DNA of 64,000 bases from Physcomitrium patens (taxonomy: Eukaryota; Streptophyta; Bryopsida; Funariales; Funariaceae), in the NCBI RefSeq assembly GCF_000002425.4, contig NC_037255.1, positions 2,797,847-2,861,846 of the forward strand, read 5' to 3'. A model generated the notes under the pieces. That model was not told the DNA's origin. It ran no database searches and saw only the letters and a list, made by a program, of their open reading frames with translations. The translations under genes were made by a program, and so were the position numbers. The number at the start of each line of letters is the position of its first letter. Positions within the stretch are counted from its first letter, which is position 1. This document shows positions 55,640 to 64,000 of this stretch, in pieces.

Positions 55640-56900
55640 ATATGGTGAATTGATCCAATATCTAACGTTTCAAATTTTTTTAATTTCTTATAATGAAAAA
55701 TTAAAGAAGCGTCTGATTTTAAAAAATGTGCCATATACCATGATTTGAGATGCGTTGTACAAACAAGGGCGGGATGGAATTTTATGCCATTGCATCTTTC
55801 AAAGTGAAGTTCGTACAATTTTAGAAGGATGTCATTTGGACAGTTGTGGAGGATATTTTGCGGGTAATAGCACTATACGTAAGGCTTTAATAGCTGGATA
55901 TTGGTGGCCAACAATGTTTTCAGATGCACACCAATATGTTCATCATTGTGATCTTTGCCAACGAATTGGTCTCCCTATTGGAACTTTTGCAATGCCATTG
56001 GTACCAATTTTGGCACATGCACCATTCGAAAAATGAGATATTGACTTTATAGGACCCATTGCACCTGCCTCTCAAAATGTACATAAACATCATATTCTAG
56101 TAGCCACCGACTATGTCACCAAATGGGCGGAGGCCATGGCAATAAAAACTGATAATGCCAATATTGTAGCAATATTTTTATATGATAATATTATTACTTA
56201 TTTTGGCTTTCCGAAAGAATTGGTTAGTGATCGCAGAACATATTTTATTAATACAACAATTGAAGCATTAACAACAAAGTATGAGATCAAGCACCGCAAA
56301 ACTACACCTTATCATCTACGAGCCAATGGACAAACAGAAAAGACCAACCGTATCGTATGTAAGTTCTTAACAAAGTCTTTTTCAAGAGTGGGAACTGATT
56401 GGGATACTAAATTGTTTGCAGCTTTATGGGCGTATCATACTGTATATAAAATAACTACCAATTCTATCCTATTTTAATTGATATATGGTCAAGAGACAAT
56501 TCTATCAATTGAATTGGAGGTCCAAAGTTTACGAATTGCGTTGGATGAACGTATGGAAGATAAAGAATCTCTTAAATATAGATTAGTCTAATTGGAGAAA
56601 TTAGATGAAGCTCGGACTATGGCTCTCTTGATCATGGAAGCTACACAGTGCCGTAAAAAGAGTTATTATGATAGTAAGTTACAGCCAAAATATTTTATGC
56701 CCAATGATCTAGTGTTACATTATGATAGCTACTTTAACAACTTTTCTGGTAAATTTCAAGTACAATGGCATGGACCATATTGGGTGGTGGAAGATTTTCC
56801 TAATGGTTCTGTTCAATTGGAAGATTTTTTGAGAACCCACTTCACAACTTGCGTTAATGGGAACTGGTTATGTCTGTATTATACGTAAATCTGGGATGGG
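55640..56900 (+). pseudogene. C3 integrase
   Basis: Zinc domain (GCHLDSCGGYFAGNSTIRKALIAGYWWPTMF, HHCDLCQRIG), core IDFIGPI, LVATDYVTKWAEAMAI and FPKELVSDR, and PYHLRANGQTEKTNR with the catalytic Glu. The C-terminal WHGPYWVVEDFPNGSVQLED is a GPY/F-type module. No chromodomain. The CDLCQR.G and ATDYVTKWAEA blocks are typical of plant Athila/Tat-type pol. Confidence 0.85.
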
Positions 56901-57255
56901 TTTACTTAGTGGCGGGAGGGAGTCTCCATAATAATGATTATCCGACAGGATTGAAAAGGTTATGATAGGTAGGAAACGATTGATGATTAGTCAAGAAATT
57001 AGACATTATTGATTAGACGTGAGATTAAAGTACACTGGATTAGACGTTCTTGATTTGGACCCCAAGTAAGCAATTAGGAGTGGAGCACTCATAGTAGGTT
57101 TTATTGTTGCAAATTTCAGACATTGTGCTTTGAACTGTAAGCTTCACGACGGTAATCAGCAATAGTGTTAGTGCAAGGAAGTATTGAGAATTTGATTTTT
57201 ACAATATCGATGGAAAGAGCAAAGAGAGTACCAAAATAATCAAAACAATGCTACA
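56901..57255 (+). other. C3 3' untranslated region, nothing further recognised
   Basis: About 350 bp after integrase with a purine-rich GGCGGGAGGGAG at 56912-56923 and no gene. It cannot be compared with the coiled-coil segment of C1 because B2 interrupts. Confidence 0.45.
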
Positions 57256-57287
57256 GTCATATTACGTGCTAACTTGCTTGAGAACAT
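57256..57287. repeat. 32-bp partial copy of the B LTR edge beside B2
   Basis: GTCATATTACGTGCTAAC...GAGAACAT matches the first 32 bases of the adjoining B2 LTR (TGTCGTATTATGTGC...GAGAATGC) in tandem. It is either a truncated earlier LTR or a duplication at insertion. Confidence 0.75.
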
Positions 57288-58607
57288 TGTCGTATTATGT
57301 GCTATTCTGCTCGAGAATGCGCCGGGCCTCTGGCTGTAGAAGATAGTATGGAGATTCACCGATAGTCAAGCAGTCTATCAGTTTTCAGTGCTGGAATATA
57401 AACGACTGCAACAATGTACCGTAAATCTATACGGATGCTCTTCGACTGCTTGTCGAAGTCCTTTTTGCCCCAGCCGGAAGGTCTCTAGACGTTATAGAGA
57501 ACCGCGAACAACCCAAACTGTTAATCTTCAATTCCGCTTTGTACTTACGATCTTGTATCCACTGACTGTCTTGTTAGATTAACCCAATAAATTTCATTCA
57601 CTCCGCATACTCAATCCTATAGACACCCTTTAATCCTTCAATCACAGACGTAACTCGATTTTACAAAACAGTCAAGAGTATTCAAACCCACTTCATTTAA
57701 AAATCCCGATTCACCATTACAACACTGACTTCGGCAACGATTGCCTCAGTCTCCCAAAACTCTACGAAGAAGAAAAATCCAAATTCTATGTCTTTCCTTC
57801 CCCGATCCGAAGCATGAAGCTCCTCTCTCTAATTCCCTTGATCTTCAAAAACCTTCCAATGAAACCGAACAGGTAACCTTGCAAAAGCTTGAAAACTAGC
57901 TCCCCTCCCGATTCCCCCCGAAAAAAAAAACCTCCCTCTCTAAAAATATATTCTCCCCTAACCTTATCCTCTGAATTTCTTCAATCTTCCATTTTAGATC
58001 CGGAATTGGCTCCCGCCGTCAGAGCTTAGATCCGAAATTGGCTCAAGTCATCAAGGCCTTCTCCTCCGTTTTTACCTTTAAGAGATCCATTTACCGTAAA
58101 CAACGTTCCCTGAAACGGCACAGAGAACAGGACAGCCTGAAACAGAATCGAATCCCGTAATCGGGACCACATTGAGTCGCCCGACCAATTCAGGTCCTAT
58201 ATTGGAAAAGATGCCCGTAGTAACCTGGATGTTTCCGTAATTGGATCAAATTGGTCCTCAAGTCAGATTGGCTAAGACCCGTAGTAAGACCTGGATTTCC
58301 CGTAATTGGGTTGACCGGCCAATTCAGGTCTCATATTGGATAAGATGAACCGGATTGGATTCTCGAAATTGGATCCAATTGGCTCTTCGAACCCGTCGTG
58401 TGAATTGGTCCTTCTCTTCCTGCTGACTCCCATTATTGGAATCGAATGGAGCATTTCAGTATGCCTCGGCTGACTGTAACGGAGTGACTGAACCTGACCA
58501 CTCAGTATTTGCACTGGAGTTGGTCGATGCTCCCAATATTTGAGGTAACTGAATATTAATAAAATTCCCCTTTCTTCTTATTTTCACTGTATACTCGTGT
58601 TACAACA
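57288..58607 (-). repeat. B2 3' LTR
   Basis: 1320 bp, the same family as the B1 LTRs but with only five T where B1 has 30 and 36 (near 57462). Ends GTTACAACA followed by the purine tract. Confidence 0.92.
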
Positions 58608-58674
58608 CCACATCCACCTCCTCTGAACCTGTGCATCCTCTGGTATGCACCAATTTATCCAATCGCTGTTTGAT

Positions 58675-60153
58675 TCAGAATATATCCTCTACGTCTTTGT
58701 CCTGTTCGTCTTCGTCACCTTCATTATCCAAATCACTTTCATCTTCTGGCTGCGGAATCTCTGTACCTTCATTAAGGTCTTCCATATTCATCTCTACGTG
58801 TCTTCGTTTAAATATTTTTACTCGCTTCCCTCCGATTGATATTTTCAATTTTGTACCATCTAACTCCCGTAATGAGTAAGTCGCATTATCATGAACAGTT
58901 GTTACAACATACGGTCCAAACCAACGTTTTGAAAATTTCCGCAAAATACTATGTTGATTATCCAGACTATTGTCATAAACAAGTACCCAGTCACCTTCCT
59001 CGATTGCTTTAGGTCTCAATCGATGTTGCTTATCGAATCGCGCCTTGTTTTGTAACCTTGCTCTTTTTAACCTTTCCAATGCTATCTAGACATCTTCCGT
59101 TCTTTGCTCCAATTGTCGAATCCTAATAGCCAAAAGTTCTTCTCTTGTCAATCCATCTTCCCAAGGTAGCATACTCCAAGTAAGTACCTTTTCTTCAATC
59201 CGCATAATTGGTTTTTGACCTGTCATAAGTTCTACTAGCATATATCCTGTCACCAAACTATGTGTTGTTCGATCAGCCCATAATGCTAATGACAAAAGCC
59301 GTGGCCACTCTTTAACTTTCCCATTACAAGCTTTAACCAATGCTTTCACAATCGGCGGGTGACCACGTTCGCTTTTCGCATTCCCTTCTGGATTATAAGC
59401 AGTAGTCAATGATAGTTTAACTCCACATTTTTCAAAGAACTTACGAGCTTCTTGTCCATTTAATTCTCCACGATCTGCAGTGATTTTTCCGACGCACCCG
59501 TAACGGCAAATGACATCTTCAAGCAAAAACCTACAAATCCCCTCTGTAGATTTTGTCCTCAATGCTCTTCCTTCTACTAGATTTGATAAATCTTCACGAG
59601 CTAAAACCAAATATCTCATCTGCCATAACCCAACCGGCATAATAACCAAATCAACAACCCATTTAAAATGAATAGCCAGAGGATACGTAGGATGAAGACC
59701 ATCTCGATGTCGGATATTAGAATACGATTGACAGATTTCACATGACTCTACAAATGAGAGCACATCTCGATTCATATTTTTCCACCAATATCGTTCCTTG
59801 AGTTTAGCAAAAGTAGCCCAGATTCCTCTATGCCTTGCCCATAAACTATCATGAAACTCCTTTAATAATTTTAGTTTTTCTTCCCCTTTGCCTATCACTC
59901 GTTGTGGCATCCCAATTCCTTTCTTCGGTCTCTTCCATAAGAATCCATCTTGAAGCAAAAATTCATATGCTTTTTTTCTTATTTGTTTGAATTTTTCCAT
60001 AGACCAATTCTCCTGTTTAGTCAAGGTATTCAAGTAATGACCAATATCCAATAATTCTCCTTCATAAGATTCTTCAAGAAATAGCTTATCTTCTCTGTTG
60101 AGATTTGATATTGAATAGAATTTCAATCCGACATCATCAATGTCTTCAACCAT
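58675..60153 (-). pseudogene. B2 pol: integrase region
   Basis: Integrase as in B1: linker, zinc domain (HDSLWARHRGIWATF, CEICQSYSNIRH), core with ITADRGELNGQEARKFFEKCG and AYNPEGNAKSERGHPP, GPY/F module (RWFGPYVV) and the acidic tail. Homologous to 37178-38413. Confidence 0.86.
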
Positions 60154-60177
60154 TTCGTCCTCCCTCTCGTATCTTGC

Positions 60178-61647
60178 TCAAGATAGCATGTCTGCTATTA
60201 AATTGTCCTTTCCAATGATATGCTTAAATTCTGGATTTAGTGACTTAATATAAGCAATCCATCTCAACATTGCAATATCTGGCGTTGAACAGTTAATAAT
60301 CATTCCAAGCAATGGCAAGCAATCTGTTTCAATTACTACTACTGCCCCAATCAAATAGTCCTTTTCAGCTTTCATAGCCGAAACGACTCCCCAAAGTTCT
60401 CTTTTGACTTTCAAATATGCACGCTGACAAATACTTAAAACTTTAGCCCCAAATCAAACTGCAAATCTACTCCCATTAGAATCATCTTGACCCACACCCC
60501 ATCCAACGGCAATTGGACTAGCGTCTACAGTAAGAATCACTAGTCTATTGCACTTATAATCAACCTTCCTCAATATTGGAGGTGACATCAATAATTTTTT
60601 CAATCTTTGCATTGCCTGAATATGCCTTTCTTGCCATTCAAATCGGTAACCCTTGCGTAACAGTTCATATAATGGATCCGCTATGTGAGCAAAATGAGGG
60701 ATCCAGATTCGATAAAATACACATGCATCCAAAAACCTGCGAACCTCTGTTAAAGAACCACAATCCTCTTTCATCCTTCCAATTGCATCAACTTTAGTCG
60801 GATCTGGTTTTCTTCCGTAAGATCCACATAAATGTCCAACAATTACAACCTCTCGCACTCCAAATACGGACTTCATACCCGATAATGTAAGATGAACTTC
60901 TCCAAGCCGAGTTAAAATCTTTTCACAATCTTGCATATAATCAACAACATATCTGCGACACCCCCTCGTATCTAAAGTTTCATCCTTGTCTCCTTCTCTG
61001 CACCCTTTTATAGGAACATCATCCAGAAAAGGCATAGTCTTTTCCGGAATAAAATCTCTCAATACCTTATTCATCCCATTTATCATATGCGCAACTGAGT
61101 TGGTCGCGCCTTGAGGAAGAGTGCACATTCTAACCAATCCAAGCGGTGTCCTCATCGTTGTCATATCTCTACTTCCTTCGGCAAGTTGAAATTGTTCATA
61201 ACCTGAATACAAATCACCCATTGAATAGATCGCCCTTCCAGCAAACGCCTCAGCAAATTCATCCACAATAGGTCCAATTCCTGCATTCCTGACAGTTACA
61301 GAATTCACCAGCTGCATATCTTGAATAAACCGTAGTGACCCATTCTTCTTAGGCACCGTAAACCATCGACTAGAATACGATGCAAATGAAGGTTCTAATA
61401 TTTTCATCTTTATCTTTTCTTTCAATAGTTCCACCAATTTAGGTAAATGTGCCCTCGATACTGGAATCGGTCTTAGATTCCAAGGTACATGCGGTACAGT
61501 GAAGATAACCATAGGTGTTATAATATTTGGATCCACACACCCAATTTCATGAAATTCGAAGGCAAACGATCTAACTTGTTTAGCCAACATCTTTTTGAAG
61601 CAAGTAATTTCCTCCGGCAATAAAAAACCATCAGAACCAATCTTCAA
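60178..61647 (-). pseudogene. B2 pol: RT and RNase H
   Basis: RT with VPKKNGSLRFIQDMQ, SMGDLYSGYEQFQLAEGSRD, CTLPQGATNSVAHMINGMNK and FLDDVPIKG. RNase H has VILTVDASPIAVGWGV, VKRELWGVVSAMKAEKDYLIGA and ETDCLPLLGM. Homologous to B1 38516-40576. Confidence 0.87.
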
Positions 61648-61671
61648 TTCTTCAAAAGTCTCTTTAGTAAA

Positions 61672-62073
61672 CTAATGTACAATACTCATTGGATCTCTTA
61701 AACTTGCTTCTTTTGATGCTTCTCCCATTTGTTCTTTAGAATCCTCTGGTAATGGTCCAGCAACAGGCTTTACCTTCTTATCTGCCGTTTTATATCTCGT
61801 CTCTACTGTGACTTCTGGTGCTTGAAAAGATTCAAGCATGGTATAAACCTCTCTCGAATGAATCTCAACAATCTTATCATTATCCCCTAACCCAATAGAT
61901 GTAATCAATTCCAATGAATCTTCCAGTCCATTTTCTTCATAAACACCAAAAATCCTCTCATCATCTTGCAATGTACCTATCTTGCGTAATTGTCCTTCAA
62001 TATCATATAATCTTTTTTTTTCTTTTCTTTTAAAATCATCAACTTTCTTATACATAATATTTCCATTCTCCAA
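61672..62073 (-). pseudogene. B2 pol: N-terminal linker
   Basis: 133 residues, MENGNIMYKKVDDFKRKEKKRLYDIEGQL..., charged and without a recognised domain, between protease and RT. Nearly identical to the first 133 residues of the B1 pol frame. It may be a spacer cut out by the protease. Confidence 0.7.
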
Positions 62074-62150
62074 TATACCAATAAAACTCGCATCAAAGGC
62101 ACCTTCATCTCGCGAGAGTACCTCCTCTTTTGTACCTCTATAATCTCGCT

Positions 62151-63482
62151 TTACACTGGTACGTCCCCAAAATCCTTAAATCCTTCAACAATCTTTGGCA
62201 ATGGTTTCTCCTTCAACCTATCTCGATTCCGTTCATGGTTAGAAGGTACTGTTAGAAATTGTACAACTTTCCTCCCATCTTCGCTCCGTACCCTTGCATA
62301 AGCAGAACCATCGTCAAGTACCTTTGTTTCCATCCGTGTTGCCGTGATATAAGGTTGTCCTAAAATCAACGGATAAGACGTTGTATCTTGAATGAAGAAA
62401 TGTTGCTCCGTCGCAACATCTCCAATCCGAATTTTGACATCTGGACAAGCTCCATATATTTTGCCTCGTGTGTTATTAGCTGCTCGTATTGCCCATCCAT
62501 GTTCCATATCAATTGGCCATTTTTGCTTCTTATAAAGATCTTTAGACATGAGATTTATTTCAGAACCATGGTCCACCAAAGCAACTATTGGTTCTTCTAT
62601 ATCTCCTACCTTCACCAATACCTCAGTAGTTGCCCTTGCCCAATGCTTTCGAGTATAATGGCTCAAAGTTTCCATTTCCTTGTCACTAGAATCTTCGAAA
62701 CGTACTGGCTGATTATACCCATTCTTTTCATTTGTTGGTTGCTTGTAACCAATATCAACCTCTTCTTCATCTCTACATATTCTTGCATCAATAGCATGAC
62801 TCATTCCAGTTTCGCTCATTAATTGCCTCTTTCGCTTAATGCTGTCAATGATAACATCATGAAAATCCTTCTTTGCAATTCCCAAGACTTCTTTCAATGT
62901 GAATTCCACCTTAGCGTTTAATATACGTTCTTCCAACACCCCTTTCAAATTTGTTGCCGCTTCAATGTCAGAAAGTAGCTTATAAGCAATTGATTTGCCC
63001 TTATCTTTTGTCTCCGTTGTTTTTTCTCCCAATGATGCTGAGGTATCCTTTATAGGCAATTCTTGTGAAGCTGCCTCCCGAGCCTTGTCTCCTCGAGTTT
63101 GCTTCTTAAAAGAATTTCCTTCTCTCGTATCATCAAAATTTCCTTGTCTTTTTTCTTCCATCAAAGCTTCATGTTGGCTCTTAGCAATATATGCATGAAC
63201 TGAAAGAGACTCAACAGGATCCTCCCAACCTGTTCTTCCTCGTATTGTAGCTGCAGTTCTCAATAACGCTTCTCGAGGTAATTTCCCTTCTTGCATTGTA
63301 GAAACGGCAGAAGTCCAAAACTCACTAGTTTCCGTACTTCCACCAATTTCATCATCTACTCTAGCACCATAACTTGCACTTTCTAGTACTACTGTTTCAT
63401 GCTCTTTTAAGTAATCTTGAACCAATGCTCTCATTCCTCCCTTGCCAAAATTGGTTTGAAGAAGATCCTCCCTATCTTTCAA
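62151..63482 (-). CDS. B2 gag C-terminal part and protease
   Basis: 443 residues covering the Gag extension (NFGKGGMRALVQDYL, FWTSAVSTMQEG, KGKSIAYKLLSDIEAATNL, MSHAIDARICRDEEEVDIGYKQP) and the protease (ALVDHGSEINLM, PLILGQPYITATRME). Gag and protease read as one frame here, suggesting a Gag-protease fusion product in family B. Confidence 0.85.
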   Translation of the reverse strand: MKDREDLLQTNFGKGGMRALVQDYLKEHETVVLESASYGARVDDEIGGSTETSEFWTSAVSTMQEGKLPREALLRTAATIRGRTGWEDPVESLSVHAYIAKSQHEALMEEKRQGNFDDTREGNSFKKQTRGDKAREAASQELPIKDTSASLGEKTTETKDKGKSIAYKLLSDIEAATNLKGVLEERILNAKVEFTLKEVLGIAKKDFHDVIIDSIKRKRQLMSETGMSHAIDARICRDEEEVDIGYKQPTNEKNGYNQPVRFEDSSDKEMETLSHYTRKHWARATTEVLVKVGDIEEPIVALVDHGSEINLMSKDLYKKQKWPIDMEHGWAIRAANNTRGKIYGACPDVKIRIGDVATEQHFFIQDTTSYPLILGQPYITATRMETKVLDDGSAYARVRSEDGRKVVQFLTVPSNHERNRDRLKEKPLPKIVEGFKDFGDVPV

Positions 63483-64000
63483 TGCTATCTTCCCATCTTT
63501 CCAGCAAATAATTCCCTACCGTACCATATTATTAAATTCATTGCAATCTTTTCTAGTGTGTGAAGCATCATCACACCAAATGCATCTTTGTACATATCCT
63601 TGTTTTGAAACATTCTTCAAATTGTTTATAGAAGTATTCTCTTCAAGTCTTGCCAATTTGATTTGAAGATCTCGCATTCCTCATATAATTTCTTCCATAC
63701 CCATATCTGCTTTCTTTGACAAGGATGTCGAAGGTTGAACTGTAGGCATTGTCGGTGGTGTTGTACGTACTAGAGCTTTGGGTGCTTGTACTGTTTTCGG
63801 AATATTACTCCTATTCTTCCTCCTTTCTTTTTTTGTAAGCAACCCCACTGCATCTTCAACGTTCTTTCACTTCGTTGTCAATCCTTCATCTTCTTTTTTG
63901 TCTTCAAGAAGGGGTTCTAATTTCTCTTGCAATTCTCCATCAGCAGCTTGAAGAAATAGATCAACTTTGTTTGGCTCCAATGTCAATTTTTCTACCTTCG
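63483..64000 (-). pseudogene. B2 gag, N-terminal part (window edge)
   Basis: Nucleotide match to B1 gag 42000-42516, including the zinc-knuckle-like segment and the Pro-rich linker. It is truncated by the window. Confidence 0.85.

Larger units (their letters stand above)
48451..57287 (+). mobile_element. C3: C-family element nested in C2, with D2 in RT
   Basis: On +. The 5' LTR and primer-binding site are followed by gag, four knuckles, protease, linker, RT (interrupted by D2 at 53715-54974), RNase H and integrase, the fullest C pol in the window. It is cut by B2 at 57288, so its 3' LTR is outside or beyond B2. Many breaks; moderately old. Left flank ATGAG (48446-48450) is the expected duplication site, but its partner is not in the window. 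Confidence 0.85.
57288..64000 (-). mobile_element. B2: B-family element in C3, cut by window end
   Basis: On the minus strand: 3' LTR, purine tract, integrase, RNase H, RT, linker, protease and gag down to the window edge. The 5' LTR is outside. Coding regions are nearly identical to B1 (a few percent different). It has several breaks. Young. Confidence 0.9.

Noticed and set aside
1-64000. Bacterial features (operons, CRISPR, ribosome-binding sites)
   Set aside because: All coding signal is eukaryotic LTR retrotransposon; no regularly spaced direct repeats with unique spacers and no prokaryotic gene found.

Overview
This window appears to contain no host gene. Almost all of it is a nest of Ty3/gypsy-type LTR retrotransposons, plus a few LTR-like insertions and simple repeats. 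The host is most likely a land plant. Each family carries a primer-binding site that fits a plant tRNA 3' end: family A fits initiator Met (TGGTATCAGAGC), family B fits Trp (TGGTGAACCCGACGTGAA), and family C fits Asp (TGGCGCCG-like). These tRNA matches are from memory. Family A is a chromodomain element whose integrase looks fungal. Such fungal-like (Tcn1-related) chromoviruses are reported from mosses and lycophytes, so a non-seed plant is my best guess. The species is unknown.

Layout. 1-8756: a partial A copy on + (A1), interrupted by a complete A copy on - (A2, 1682-7793, target duplication GCCGG). 8757-9865: AT-rich, nothing recognised. 9866-21194: an old AT-rich A copy on - (A3), interrupted by a better-preserved C copy on - (C1, 14598-20986). 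21195-31259: two halves of AT-rich B copies arranged head to head (B4 on -, B3 on +), with an LTR-like insertion E inside B3. 31491-35072: a decayed C fragment (C4) carrying repeat D1, which itself carries a solo C LTR. 35073-35637: a C LTR fragment. 35638-48450: C copy C2, with B copy B1 (35747-44500, -) inside its 5' LTR. 48451-57287: C copy C3, inserted in C2 and carrying a second repeat D (D2). 57288-64000: B copy B2 (-), cut by the window end.

Relative ages. A3, B3, B4 and C4 are strongly AT-shifted and oldest. C2 and C3 are intermediate. C1, A2, B1 and B2 are youngest; by eye the LTR pairs differ by about 3% (A2, B1) and 6% (C1). Every copy looks broken to some degree. Nested order: A2 in A1; C1 in A3; solo C LTR in D1 in C4; B1 in C2; C3 in C2; D2 and B2 in C3.

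The most notable content is a small extra gene between the chromodomain and the 3' LTR of family A, the env position. It is present in all three A copies, which fall into two subfamilies with different LTRs, and I do not recognise it. Other points are a coiled-coil reading frame at the 3' end of C1, a four-knuckle (two plus two CCHC) Gag in family C, a D-H-G-S protease motif shared by the B copies, and a B copy split in a way that resembles self-integration.
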